43,350 bases of DNA from SIG480 sp045649265 (GTDB lineage: Bacteria > Bacillota > Clostridia > Oscillospirales > JAAYXM01): contig JAZRPO010000050.1 of the NCBI GenBank assembly GCA_045649265.1, positions 1 through 43,350 of the forward strand, written 5' to 3'. Below, piece by piece: positions 15,967 through 24,514 of this stretch (positions within the stretch are counted from its first letter, which is position 1; each line of letters starts with the position of its first letter). The translations under genes and the position numbers were made by a program. The notes under the pieces are model-generated. The model was not told the DNA's origin and made no database searches. It saw only the letters and a list, made by a program, of their open reading frames with translations.

Positions 15967-17961
15967 TTGAGTGCAAAAATGACTAAAAAGGAATACGATA
16001 ACGAAAGCATCTCCACCCTTAAGGGTGCTGACCGCGTCAGGAAAAAACCGTCAGTCATCTTCGGATCTGACGGGCTTGATGCCTGTGCGCATTCTGCATT
16101 TGAAATCGTTTCAAATGCGATAGATGAGGCTCGCGAGGGCCACGGTGATACAATTATTGTCACGCTTTATGAAGACTATTCTCTTGAGGTGGAAGATTTT
16201 GGCCGCGGCTGCCCGGTTGATTATAACCAGGCTGAGGGGCGCTATAACTGGGAGCTTGTTTTCTGCGAGCTGTACGCCGGCGGAAAATATATGAATAATG
16301 AAGACTCAAACTATGAGTTTTCACTTGGAACAAACGGTCTTGGAGCATGTGCAACGCAGTACAGCTCTGAGTATATGGATGTTACCGTATGGAGAGACGG
16401 CAATAAATACAGCCTCCATTTTGAAAAAGGCGAGAATATCGGCGGGCTGAAAACCGAGCCCACCGACAGGAAGAAAACCGGATCACGTATTCGCTGGAAG
16501 CCTGACCTTGAGGTTTTTACGGACATCAGGATTCCGGCAGAGTTTTTAGCTGATACGCTCAAGCGTCAGGCGGTCGTAAATGCGGGCATCACCTTCAAAT
16601 TCCGTGTTCAGGTTGGAGGAAGCTTCCGCACAGAGGAATTTAAATACGAGCGCGGTATCGAAGACTACATCGAAGAGCTGTCGGGGGAGACACCGCCCTT
16701 GACGAAACCCCTCTTCTGGTCATGCGAAAGGCGCGGGCGCGACCGTGAGGACAGGCCTGAATATAAGGTCAAGCTTTCTTTGGCATTCTGCTTTACGAAC
16801 ACCGCGCCAAAGCTTGAATACTACCACAACTCATCATGGCTTGAATATGGCGGAGCTCCTGATAAGGCTGTTCGGAACGCCTTTGTATATGCGATTGATA
16901 GTTTTGCCAAGCAGAACGGAAAATATCAGAAGAATGAAAGCAAGATAAGCTTTGCCGATGTGCTTGACAGTCTTTTGCTTATTTCAAACAACTTTTCAAC
17001 AATAGCTTCGTACGAAAATCAGACGAAAAAGGCTGTAACAAACAAGTTTATTCAGGAAGCGATGACCGAGTTTCTTCGTTCAAAGCTCGAAATATACTTT
17101 ATAGAGAACCGCGAAGAAGCGATGAGAATTTGCGACCAGATTCTCATAAACAAGCGCAGCCGCGAGAGTGCGGAAAAAGAGCGCCTTAACATTAAAAAGA
17201 AGTTATCGGGAAACCTTGATATCACAAGCCGCATACAGAAGTTTATAGATTGCAGAACTAAAGACCGTGAAATCCGCGAGCTTTACATTGTAGAGGGTGA
17301 CTCTGCGGCGGGCGCATGTAAGCAGGGGAGAAGTGCTGAGTTTCAGGCGATTATGCCTGTTCGGGGCAAAATTCTCAACTGTCTTAAAGCTGACCTGGGA
17401 AAAATTTTCAACAGCGATATCATAACTGATCTCATAAAAGTTCTTGGCTGCGGAGTTGAGGTTTCAGGTAAAAAGAATAAAGACCTCGCATCATTTGACC
17501 TTGCAGGTTTGCGGTGGAACAAAATAATAATATGCACCGATGCAGACGTTGACGGATTCCAAATTCGTACGCTCATTCTCACGATGATTTATCGTCTTAT
17601 GCCGACGCTTATTGATGCCGGATATGTCTATATTGCAGAATCTCCGCTTTACGAAATAAACTGCGGCAACGATACCTACTTTGCTTATTCAGATGCTGAA
17701 AAAGCGGATATCACAGCAAAGCTTGAGGGAACAAAATATACAATACAGCGAAGCAAGGGTCTTGGTGAAAACGAGCCTGATATGATGTGGCAGACGACTA
17801 TGAACCCTGAAACCCGACGTCTCATAAAGGTTGTTCCCGATATGGCAAAATCCGCAATAAACGAGATGTTTGACCTTCTTCTCGGTGATAATCTTGCAGA
17901 CAGAAAACAGTATATTGCCGAAAACGGTTGGAAATATCTCGATGATGCTGATGTGTCGTAA
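15967..17961 (+). CDS. parE: Type IIA topoisomerase subunit B, divergent ParE/GyrB-like
   Basis: The ATPase and TOPRIM subunit of a second type IIA topoisomerase, expected to pair with the next gene to relax or decatenate DNA. In 664 residues it has the GHKL ATPase with catalytic Glu46 and Asn50 (FEIVSNAIDEA), Asp77 in EDFGRG, a GTNGLGA loop, a QRSKGLGE-like lysine near the end, and TOPRIM EGDSA plus DADVDG. Several usually invariant strings are altered: GMYIGS is SVIFGS, and the DVDG-x-HIRTL segment reads DVDGFQIRTL. The start is TTG 15967, with GGGGGT 8 nt upstream; ATG 15979 is less well placed. Canonical gyrase genes are presumably elsewhere. Confidence 0.9.
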   Translation: MSAKMTKKEYDNESISTLKGADRVRKKPSVIFGSDGLDACAHSAFEIVSNAIDEAREGHGDTIIVTLYEDYSLEVEDFGRGCPVDYNQAEGRYNWELVFCELYAGGKYMNNEDSNYEFSLGTNGLGACATQYSSEYMDVTVWRDGNKYSLHFEKGENIGGLKTEPTDRKKTGSRIRWKPDLEVFTDIRIPAEFLADTLKRQAVVNAGITFKFRVQVGGSFRTEEFKYERGIEDYIEELSGETPPLTKPLFWSCERRGRDREDRPEYKVKLSLAFCFTNTAPKLEYYHNSSWLEYGGAPDKAVRNAFVYAIDSFAKQNGKYQKNESKISFADVLDSLLLISNNFSTIASYENQTKKAVTNKFIQEAMTEFLRSKLEIYFIENREEAMRICDQILINKRSRESAEKERLNIKKKLSGNLDITSRIQKFIDCRTKDREIRELYIVEGDSAAGACKQGRSAEFQAIMPVRGKILNCLKADLGKIFNSDIITDLIKVLGCGVEVSGKKNKDLASFDLAGLRWNKIIICTDADVDGFQIRTLILTMIYRLMPTLIDAGYVYIAESPLYEINCGNDTYFAYSDAEKADITAKLEGTKYTIQRSKGLGENEPDMMWQTTMNPETRRLIKVVPDMAKSAINEMFDLLLGDNLADRKQYIAENGWKYLDDADVS

Positions 17962-17977
17962 AGAGGGGGGAGAATGA

Positions 17978-20194
17978 ATGGCAAAGAAGAAAAAAACGGA
18001 AGAACGCAAGGTTTTCGGGCTTAGTGCTGAAGTTCTTGAACAGCAGATTACCGAAACGCTTGAGAAAAACTATATGCCCTATGCAATGTCGGTCATAATC
18101 TCCCGTGCGATTCCGGAGATTGACGGTTTCAAGCCGTCTCACAGAAAGCTTCTGTACACGATGTATACGATGGGCCTTCTCACAGGCGCCAGGACAAAGT
18201 CTGCAAATGTAGTAGGGCAGACGATGAAGCTTAATCCCCACGGTGACGCCGCGATTTATGAAACCATGGTCCGTCTTGCAAGGGGATATGAGGCGCTTAA
18301 CTTTCCATTTGTAGATTCAAAGGGAAACTTTGGAAAAGTATATTCCAGAGATATGGCGTATGCCGCATCGCGTTATACTGAGGTTAAGCTTGCGCCGATA
18401 TGTGCGGAGCTCTTCCGGGATATCCGCGATACGGTGGATTTTATCCCGAACTACGACAATACACTTGAAGAACCCACTCTCCTGCCGACGGAGTTTCCCA
18501 ATATCCTTGTTTCTGCAAATACAGGTATTGCAGTCGGCATGGCATCAAACATCTGCGGTTTTAATCTCACCGAGGTTTGCCGCACTACGATTGAGCTTAT
18601 AAGAAACCCTGAGCATGATATATCTTCAACGCTTCTTGCGCCTGATTTTCCGACAGGCGGCGAGCTTGTGTATGATAAAGATGCCATAGATGCAATTTAT
18701 CGGACAGGGCGAGGTTCATTCAAGCTGCGCGCGCGTTGGAGCTATGACAAGTCAAATAACCTTATAGAGGTTTTTGAAATTCCCTATACTACCACGATTG
18801 AAGCAATAATTGATAAGGTCAGCGAGCTTGTAAAGAGCGGAAAGCTTCGTGAAATTTCTGATATGCGAGACGAATCCGATAAGGAAGGCCTCCGCCTTGC
18901 TATAGAGCTAAAACGCGGAACTGAACCTGAAAAGCTTATGCAGAAGCTTTTTAAGCTCACACCCCTTATGGATTCATACTCCTGCAACTTCAATGTTCTT
19001 ATCGGCGGAAACCCTATGGTTCTCGGTGTGCGTGAACTTTTAAATGAGTGGACGGCATGGAGAGGTGAGTGCGTAAAGCGCCGCGTATTTGCAGAGCTTA
19101 AGAGAAAAAAGGACAAGCTCCACAAACTCAAGGGGCTTAAGAAAATCCTTCTCGACATTGACCGTGCAATTAAGATAATCCGAGAAACGGAAGAAGAAAG
19201 CGAAGTTGTTCCAAACCTCATGATAGGCTTTGGTATTGACGAAATTCAGGCGGAATACGTGGCCGAAATAAAGCTTCGCAACATAAATAAAGAATATATC
19301 ATAAAGCGGGTTTCAGAGACAGAAGAGCTATCCCGGGAGATAGAAGACTTGGAAGATATCCTTGCAAGCAAAACCCGTATCCGCAACCTCATTATCAAGG
19401 GGCTTGAAGAAATCATCAGGAAATATGACACTCCGCGAAAGACTCAGATAGTCTATAACAATGAGATTGGGGAATATAACGAGGAGGAAACTGTTGAGGA
19501 CTATCCCGTTCACGTATTCCTATCAAAAGACGGTTATTTCAAAAAAATAACTCCGCTTTCGCTCAGAATGGGAGGAGAGCAGAAGTACAAGGAAAACGAT
19601 TCTCTCCGTGAAACCTTTGAGATGACAAACCGTGGCGAGCTTATGTTCTTTACAAATAAATGTCAGGTTTATAAGGCGAAGATTTCTGAGTTTGCTGATA
19701 CAAAGGCAAGCGTGCTCGGCGATTATCTTCCCTCAAAGCTCGGCATGGATGACGGAGAACAGGTTATCTTTATGTGCAATCCGGGTGATTATAAATCACA
19801 TCTGATTTTCGTGTTTGAAAACGGAAAGGTTGCACGTGTCGAATTGTCGTCATTTGAAACCAAGACAAACAGAAAACGTCTTACGGGTGCATATTCGGAT
19901 AAGAGCCCGCTTGTTGACATTTTTGTTATCGCTGAGGATGAGGAGTTTGTTCTCTATTCCACCGAAAACCGAGCTCTCATATTCCACACAGCGCTTCTCG
20001 CCCCCAAGACATCGAGGAGCTCACAGGGCGTTGCGGTTATGAAGCTCAAACCAAAGTACGTCGTCAAATATGCTTGCCGCTGCTCGGCTTCAAGTATTAA
20101 GGATGCTTCGCGCTACAAGGTCCGAACGATTCCCGGTGCTGGAGCGCGCCTGACGGATGACGAGCGTCTTGACGAGCAGATATCATTGTTTTAA
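17978..20194 (+). CDS. parC: Type IIA topoisomerase subunit A, divergent ParC/GyrA-like
   Basis: The DNA-cleaving subunit, 738 residues. The winged-helix region holds the catalytic Tyr133 in AASRYTEV, preceded by the quinolone-determining stretch NPHGDAAIYETM (86-97). A coiled segment (about 360-470) and a shortened C-terminal beta-pinwheel (about 500-715) follow. There is no GyrA-box-like QRRGG motif, so it should not be a supercoiling gyrase. It starts 16 nt after parE, with a GAGGGGGGAGA site, and is co-transcribed. At the positions of E. coli GyrA Ser83 and Asp87 it has Ala91 and Glu95. A terminator follows. Confidence 0.92.
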   Translation: MAKKKKTEERKVFGLSAEVLEQQITETLEKNYMPYAMSVIISRAIPEIDGFKPSHRKLLYTMYTMGLLTGARTKSANVVGQTMKLNPHGDAAIYETMVRLARGYEALNFPFVDSKGNFGKVYSRDMAYAASRYTEVKLAPICAELFRDIRDTVDFIPNYDNTLEEPTLLPTEFPNILVSANTGIAVGMASNICGFNLTEVCRTTIELIRNPEHDISSTLLAPDFPTGGELVYDKDAIDAIYRTGRGSFKLRARWSYDKSNNLIEVFEIPYTTTIEAIIDKVSELVKSGKLREISDMRDESDKEGLRLAIELKRGTEPEKLMQKLFKLTPLMDSYSCNFNVLIGGNPMVLGVRELLNEWTAWRGECVKRRVFAELKRKKDKLHKLKGLKKILLDIDRAIKIIRETEEESEVVPNLMIGFGIDEIQAEYVAEIKLRNINKEYIIKRVSETEELSREIEDLEDILASKTRIRNLIIKGLEEIIRKYDTPRKTQIVYNNEIGEYNEEETVEDYPVHVFLSKDGYFKKITPLSLRMGGEQKYKENDSLRETFEMTNRGELMFFTNKCQVYKAKISEFADTKASVLGDYLPSKLGMDDGEQVIFMCNPGDYKSHLIFVFENGKVARVELSSFETKTNRKRLTGAYSDKSPLVDIFVIAEDEEFVLYSTENRALIFHTALLAPKTSRSSQGVAVMKLKPKYVVKYACRCSASSIKDASRYKVRTIPGAGARLTDDERLDEQISLF

Positions 20195-20196
20195 TA

Positions 20197-20228
20197 AGAA
20201 AACGAGGTGCTGATGCACCTCGTTTTTA
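20197..20228. terminator. Bidirectional terminator between parC and rnj
   Basis: AAAACGAGGTGC and GCACCTCGTTTT form a stem with a TGAT loop, followed by T residues, between convergent genes. Confidence 0.92.
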
Positions 20229-21887
20229 TTAGATTTCAATGATAATCGGGAGAATCATCGGGGTTCTTTTTATTTTCTGATACAAAAAGTCTGACATCCG
20301 GCTTTTAAGCATATTTTTAAGCGTTGCCCAATCTGTACGCTTTCCGTTTGCATACGTTGTGATAACTTCGCTTGCAACAGCTCGAAGCTCCTCCATAATG
20401 TCCTCTGCTTCCTTAACATAGATAAATCCGCGGGATACGATATCAGGTCCTGTAACAACTCTTCCGCTCTCAGAATCCAACGAAATTACAACGGTAATAA
20501 TTCCGTCCTGCCCGAGCTGCTTGCGGTCTCGAAGGACAACAGAGCCGACATCTCCGATTCCTGAGCCGTCTATAAGAACTTTTCCTGAGGGAACAGTTGC
20601 TCCGAGCTTTGCTGCCTTTTCGGTAAATTCTACAACCCGGCCAATATCGCAAACAAAGATGTTTTTAGGCTTGATTCCCATTTTAACGGCAAGAGCTGCG
20701 TGAGCCTTCAGATGGCGGTGCTCACCGTGAATGGGAATAAAATATTGTGGCTTTGTCAGTGCAAGCATGAGTTTGAGCTCTTCTTGGCATGCGTGCCCGG
20801 AGACATGGACATCAGCGAGCTTTTCGTAGATAACTTCAGCACCTTTTCGATAAAGCTCGTTTATAACATTGCTGATAGCCTTTTCGTTGCCTGGGATGGG
20901 GCTTGCCGAAATAATGACGCGGTCATTCGGCATAATCTCGATTTTCTTATGGGCGGAAAAGGCGATTCGGTAAAGTCCGGACATTGCCTCTCCCTGAGAA
21001 CCGGTGGTTATAATACAGATTTTGTTTTTCGGATGCTTTGTAATTGTGTTTAAATCAACGAGAACATCCTTAGGAATATCAAGATACCCGAGATTCTGAG
21101 CGACATCCATAATGTTTTCCATGCTTCTGCCGCTTATTGCGACTTTTCTGCCGTATTTCACCGCAGCAGAAATAATCTGCTGTACCCGGTGAACATTTGA
21201 GGCAAAGGTGGTAACGATGATTCTCTGCTTACAGTCCTTAAAAAGTGCTTCGAAAGTGCTTCCCACCGTGGATTCCGAGAGGGTATATCCCGGATGCTCG
21301 ATGTTTGTGGATTCGCCTAAAAGCGCGAGAACTCCCCTTTTTCCAAGCTGACCAAACCTTGAAAGATCCATCATTTCGCCCTGAATGGGAGTAATGTCAA
21401 GCTTATAGTCGCCTGTGTGGACGATTGTTCCGAGCGGGGTTTTTATGGCAAGTGCAACGGCATCTGCAATGGAATGATTTACGTGAATCATTTCAACCTC
21501 AAAGCTGCCGATTTTGATTCTGTCACCGGGGCAGGCAATCTTCATTTTTGTTTTTGAAAGAAGATTGTGTTCTTCAAGTTTCTTATTAATAACCCCGGCA
21601 GTGAGCTTTGTGGCATATATAGGTGCATTAACCTCGCGAAGAATGTAGGGAAGTGCGCCAATGTGGTCCTCATGACCGTGGGTGATTATAAATGCGCGGA
21701 TTTGATTTTTGTGCTTTTTAAGATATGAAATATCAGGTATTACAAGGTCAATCCCGAGCATATCATCATCAGGGAAAGCAAGCCCACAGTCAACAACGAT
21801 AATTTCACCCGCGTATTCATAAACATACATGTTTTTGCCTATTTCGTTGAGCCCTCCCAACGAAAAAACTTTTAATTTTTGTGCCAT
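20229..21887 (-). CDS. rnj: Ribonuclease J
   Basis: A metallo-beta-lactamase/beta-CASP ribonuclease with 5'-to-3' exonuclease and endonuclease activity that drives mRNA decay and rRNA maturation in Firmicutes. The 552-residue length is normal. The metal site is T69-H-G-H-E-D-H75, preceded by GGLNEIGKNM. The beta-CASP region and the late PIHGEHRHLKAHAALA and VDGSGIGDVG segments are typical of RNase J. ATG 21887 has GGAG about 12 nt upstream, a loose spacing. The gene lies behind a roughly 245-nt structured leader with its own promoter, which hints at post-transcriptional self-control. Confidence 0.96.
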   Translation of the reverse strand: MAQKLKVFSLGGLNEIGKNMYVYEYAGEIIVVDCGLAFPDDDMLGIDLVIPDISYLKKHKNQIRAFIITHGHEDHIGALPYILREVNAPIYATKLTAGVINKKLEEHNLLSKTKMKIACPGDRIKIGSFEVEMIHVNHSIADAVALAIKTPLGTIVHTGDYKLDITPIQGEMMDLSRFGQLGKRGVLALLGESTNIEHPGYTLSESTVGSTFEALFKDCKQRIIVTTFASNVHRVQQIISAAVKYGRKVAISGRSMENIMDVAQNLGYLDIPKDVLVDLNTITKHPKNKICIITTGSQGEAMSGLYRIAFSAHKKIEIMPNDRVIISASPIPGNEKAISNVINELYRKGAEVIYEKLADVHVSGHACQEELKLMLALTKPQYFIPIHGEHRHLKAHAALAVKMGIKPKNIFVCDIGRVVEFTEKAAKLGATVPSGKVLIDGSGIGDVGSVVLRDRKQLGQDGIITVVISLDSESGRVVTGPDIVSRGFIYVKEAEDIMEELRAVASEVITTYANGKRTDWATLKNMLKSRMSDFLYQKIKRTPMILPIIIEI

Positions 21888-21944
21888 TTTTATTATTAAC
21901 TCCTATCTTTTTGTCTGATTTTCAATATAAAACGAAACTGCTAT

Positions 21945-22095
21945 GTATATAAAGCGTATAAAAGCACAACAAAAGAAGCGCCTGCAAAAAGTGGGGCGCA
22001 AAGTCGGACAACGGCAACAATCACAAATCAGCATACCCCGCTATGCTGATGAGAAGGGGCCATTCCGAAGAAGGTGCGTATACGCTTATTTGAAA
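21945..22095 (-). ncRNA. Candidate structured RNA in the RNase J leader
   Basis: On the minus strand a closing stem (22087-22079 with 21960-21952, 9 perfect pairs) continues, after a small internal loop, as GCAC/GTGC (22077-22074 with 21967-21964). Inside are a 9-bp hairpin (22050-22042 with 22035-22027, loop GCGGGG), a 5-bp hairpin (21999-21995 with 21982-21978) and UUCG-capped short hairpins. The GGGG loop could pair with CCCC runs on either side. It matches no riboswitch or housekeeping RNA I recognise. An unusual 6S RNA or a simple 5' UTR structure are alternatives. Confidence 0.5.
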
Positions 22096-22140
22096 TATAT
22101 AGTAATTCCGAAGAATAAAGACAAATTTAAATTCTGATTT

Positions 22141-22169
22141 ATTATAACATAAATTGGAAAAATTGTCCA
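22141..22169 (-). promoter_or_regulatory. Promoter of the rnj leader
   Basis: On the minus strand TGGACA (22169-22164), 17 nt, TATAAT (22146-22141). It begins just after the stop codon of the upstream gene and gives a leader of about 245 nt. Confidence 0.8.
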
Positions 22170-22170
22170 G

Positions 22171-23412
22171 TTATAATTTGCTCTCTGACGAATCAAAGCT
22201 TTCAGCTCTTTCGACAAAAAGGCTGCAAAGCTCTGAAGCTATCTCCTCGTTAAATCCTTCTCCTGTAATCTGGAGGCGTGCAGAGGAACGGGAAGGGTGG
22301 ATATTGATCCAACCGCCGTCTGCGCAAACCCGCAGTGCACCTATGTGTTCGCTGTACATGTCAGAACAGGACTCTTCAAGTGATTTAAGGAGCTTTTTTC
22401 TGTCAGTTTTCAAGCTTACTTCTCTGGAAACAAGAGTAAATTCGGGAAGCTCAGAAGCAAGGTCAAAAAGGCTTTTTTCCTCACTGTTAAGATATATAAG
22501 AATTGCAAGCGCAGAAGCTATTGCGTTGCTGAAAAGATTTTGTGTAAAGTAGATTTCCTTTGCACCGTTATCCCTGCCGATTCTAAGGATTTTACCATTA
22601 TATTTTTCAGCGATAGCCTCAAAAACGCTCGGTGAATCCGGCGCAACAGCAAGCTCCCTCTTTCCTGAGCGAAAGTGAATGAGAACGCAGAGTGCGCTTG
22701 TATGCCCCTCGTCGTGCCAATGCTCTTCTTCATCCCTTATAAAAAGCTTCATCCCATCATCCGAAACTGAAAGCTCGCATATCCCGGGCTGTGGTTCCAA
22801 AATTTCACAACCTGAGGCAACAAGTACTTTACGCAGCGCGTCTGAAGCCATTGAGTTTCCGGAAACCGACACTGAAAATCCTGACAGCGCCCCTCTTTTT
22901 TTGAGCGCAGAAATGAATGCAGATGCAGAGTCGCTGATTGTTTTTGGCATTATAACGTCGCACACTCCGGCAGAAGGAATATTTGTTTTTGCCGTTGCCG
23001 CTTCAATTTGTCGTTGCATTGAAGCTTCAATGGGAAGACCGAATTTATCGGTTATTCGGATACACAGGTGTTGAGAGTCGTTTTCAAAAAACACCATGAG
23101 ATTGAAAAGGTAAGCCCTTGCCAAAAAAGAGACCGACGCAAAAAAAGAAGGTCCAAGCTCAGTGATTTGTGCGCCGGAGCTTGCGGCTCCTGAAATAAAT
23201 CCGCTTGCAAGCAGCTTGCAAAGGGTACAGTCCGAATAGCCGACTGCAATGCGCGCATCAAGCTCTGCACAAGCTCTGCCAAGCTTCATTGCAAGCTCCG
23301 GCGTTATTTCGTGGGCGCCTCCGCAAATTTCGCCTGATTCGTCAAATGATATTTTTGGTGGAAAAGTCTGCGGAAAGTTTTGTGCTGATATATGGAAAAT
23401 ATCATTTCGCAT
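22171..23412 (-). CDS. Degenerate phosphohexomutase-fold protein (likely pseudoenzyme)
   Basis: A 413-residue protein with the layout of alpha-D-phosphohexomutases (phosphoglucomutase/phosphomannomutase). The AVGYSDCTLCKLLASGFISGAASSGAQITELG region (56-87, key VG.D and SG..SSG) matches the first domain, and a C-terminal GGWINIHPSRSSARLQI segment (366-382) sits where the phosphate-binding RPSGTEP loop belongs. The phosphoserine loop (TASHNP in active enzymes) reads FFENDSQHL (108-116). The metal loop DGDGDR reads SDDGMK (217-222). Catalysis is therefore unlikely. The frame is intact, with GGAGGT before ATG 23412, so it looks maintained, not decayed. The role is unknown. Confidence 0.75.
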   Translation of the reverse strand: MRNDIFHISAQNFPQTFPPKISFDESGEICGGAHEITPELAMKLGRACAELDARIAVGYSDCTLCKLLASGFISGAASSGAQITELGPSFFASVSFLARAYLFNLMVFFENDSQHLCIRITDKFGLPIEASMQRQIEAATAKTNIPSAGVCDVIMPKTISDSASAFISALKKRGALSGFSVSVSGNSMASDALRKVLVASGCEILEPQPGICELSVSDDGMKLFIRDEEEHWHDEGHTSALCVLIHFRSGKRELAVAPDSPSVFEAIAEKYNGKILRIGRDNGAKEIYFTQNLFSNAIASALAILIYLNSEEKSLFDLASELPEFTLVSREVSLKTDRKKLLKSLEESCSDMYSEHIGALRVCADGGWINIHPSRSSARLQITGEGFNEEIASELCSLFVERAESFDSSESKL

Positions 23413-23464
23413 ATAATGACCTCCTATCTTTTGTTTTAATTATTTCCTTAAAATCCATCTTATA

Positions 23465-23510
23465 AACAAGAAAACGGATGCAGCAAACTACATTTTGCTG
23501 CATCCGGAGA
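23465..23510 (-). terminator. Terminator after the GerQ-like gene
   Basis: CGGATGCAGCAAA (23475) pairs with TTTGCTGCATCCG (23494-23506). On the minus strand it is followed by TTTTCTTGTTT. Confidence 0.85.
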
Positions 23511-23523
23511 AGTGTAAAGTTCT

Positions 23524-23832
23524 TTAAGGCATTGGAACACTTGTGGAGTTATAGATTGTTATAAATTTCAGTGCATATAAGTCACAGACAATATAGCGTT
23601 CAAGTTCGGGCTGATAAAGTGTAAGAAAATTTGTTCCAACCTTTGCAAGGATTCCGTTTCTGGTTTCAATGAGCTGCGTGCCGATTAAAAAATCGCAGGA
23701 AACATAGTAGCCGATTGATGTCTGTAACTGCTCTGCAAGCATCTGTACCTGGTCATCGTTTGAGCCATTTTCAAAAAAGCTTCTGCGAGGAGGGGTTTGA
23801 GAAAAATCGAGCCTGCCGTTGATAGAGTCCAT
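23524..23832 (-). CDS. gerQ: GerQ-like spore coat protein
   Basis: A 102-residue protein whose second half (about 32-95) reads like the GerQ domain: IGYYVSCDFLIGTQ, a GILAKVGTNFLTLYQ strand pair and CDLYALKFITIY. In Bacillus, GerQ is a coat protein needed for the CwlJ cortex hydrolase to work during germination. Here it lies 22 nt downstream of a CwlJ-like gene on the same strand, the expected partnership. GGAG precedes ATG 23832. The family call rests on the domain pattern plus this neighbour. The N-terminal 30 residues are polar and low in complexity. Confidence 0.75.
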   Translation of the reverse strand: MDSINGRLDFSQTPPRRSFFENGSNDDQVQMLAEQLQTSIGYYVSCDFLIGTQLIETRNGILAKVGTNFLTLYQPELERYIVCDLYALKFITIYNSTSVPMP

Positions 23833-23854
23833 AAAAAAATCTCCTTTACAAAAA

Positions 23855-24295
23855 TTAAGTCTCGGAATATTCTTCGGTGGGGTTGTAAAAACAATGTTTT
23901 CCTATGCGTACTGCAAAGATGCCGACCGTGCTTGGGAAAAACTCACGGCAATCAGGTGAAAAGGGGTTAAAAAACCATAAAGCCTCTCCGAGTGGGGATA
24001 GTCTGTTTCCTGCAATTGCCCAGTCGGCAATGTCATAATGTATTTGCTCCGGATTCATATTGTATATATTCTGAGGATTATAGCGGTTGTTATAATAATC
24101 CGTTGCACATTCAAATTGACCGGGCTGAAAAATAATGTTGCGTATGTTTTGCTGTCCTACGCGGGCGTATTCGCCGTCAGGTGCATATACCCGGTTCATG
24201 ATAACGCTTGCAACCGCCTGCATTCCGGTATCTCCCTCACCTCCGGCCTCGCATTGAATAAGCCGGGCGAGGAGCTCTCTGTCAGAAAACGGCAT
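23855..24295 (-). CDS. cwlJ: CwlJ-like spore cortex-lytic hydrolase (SleB/CwlJ catalytic domain)
   Basis: A 146-residue catalytic domain of the SleB/CwlJ family, which degrades spore cortex peptidoglycan at germination. The putative catalytic Glu16 lies in IQCEAGGEG, followed by AVASVIMNRV, QFECATDYY, and the C-terminal WFFNPF and GKHCFYNP segments. It is close to the length of CwlJ, with no signal peptide or binding domain, unlike SleB. ATG 24295 is chosen because AAGGAG lies 8 nt upstream; ATG 24301 is too close to that site. The gerQ-like gene follows at once. Confidence 0.9.
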   Translation of the reverse strand: MPFSDRELLARLIQCEAGGEGDTGMQAVASVIMNRVYAPDGEYARVGQQNIRNIIFQPGQFECATDYYNNRYNPQNIYNMNPEQIHYDIADWAIAGNRLSPLGEALWFFNPFSPDCREFFPSTVGIFAVRIGKHCFYNPTEEYSET

Positions 24296-24431
24296 ACGCA
24301 TCGCTCCTTTACGAAGAAAATATATGCACGAAAGAATGACATAGAACAAAGGAATGAAAGATTCCAAATGTCCGGACATAAAAGTAGAGACAATTTTGCA
24401 GAAAAAAGCAAGATATTTTGAGAATTACTAT

Positions 24432-24461
24432 TGAGTATTGTGTCGAAGATGTGGTAAAATA
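24432..24461 (+). promoter_or_regulatory. Probable promoter of glnS-gltX
   Basis: TTGAGT (24432-24437), 18 nt, TAAAAT (24456-24461), about 50 nt before the glnS start. No T-box leader is present. Confidence 0.55.
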
Positions 24462-24514
24462 TAGGATAGAAAATTATGAATGCTTAAAAAGCCAAACGGA
24501 GGTAGTTTGACAAA

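Noticed and set aside
24432..24514. T-box riboswitch before the synthetase genes
   Set aside because: The gap from promoter to start is about 50 nt, too short for a T-box, and no TGGNACCGCG-like T-box sequence is present.
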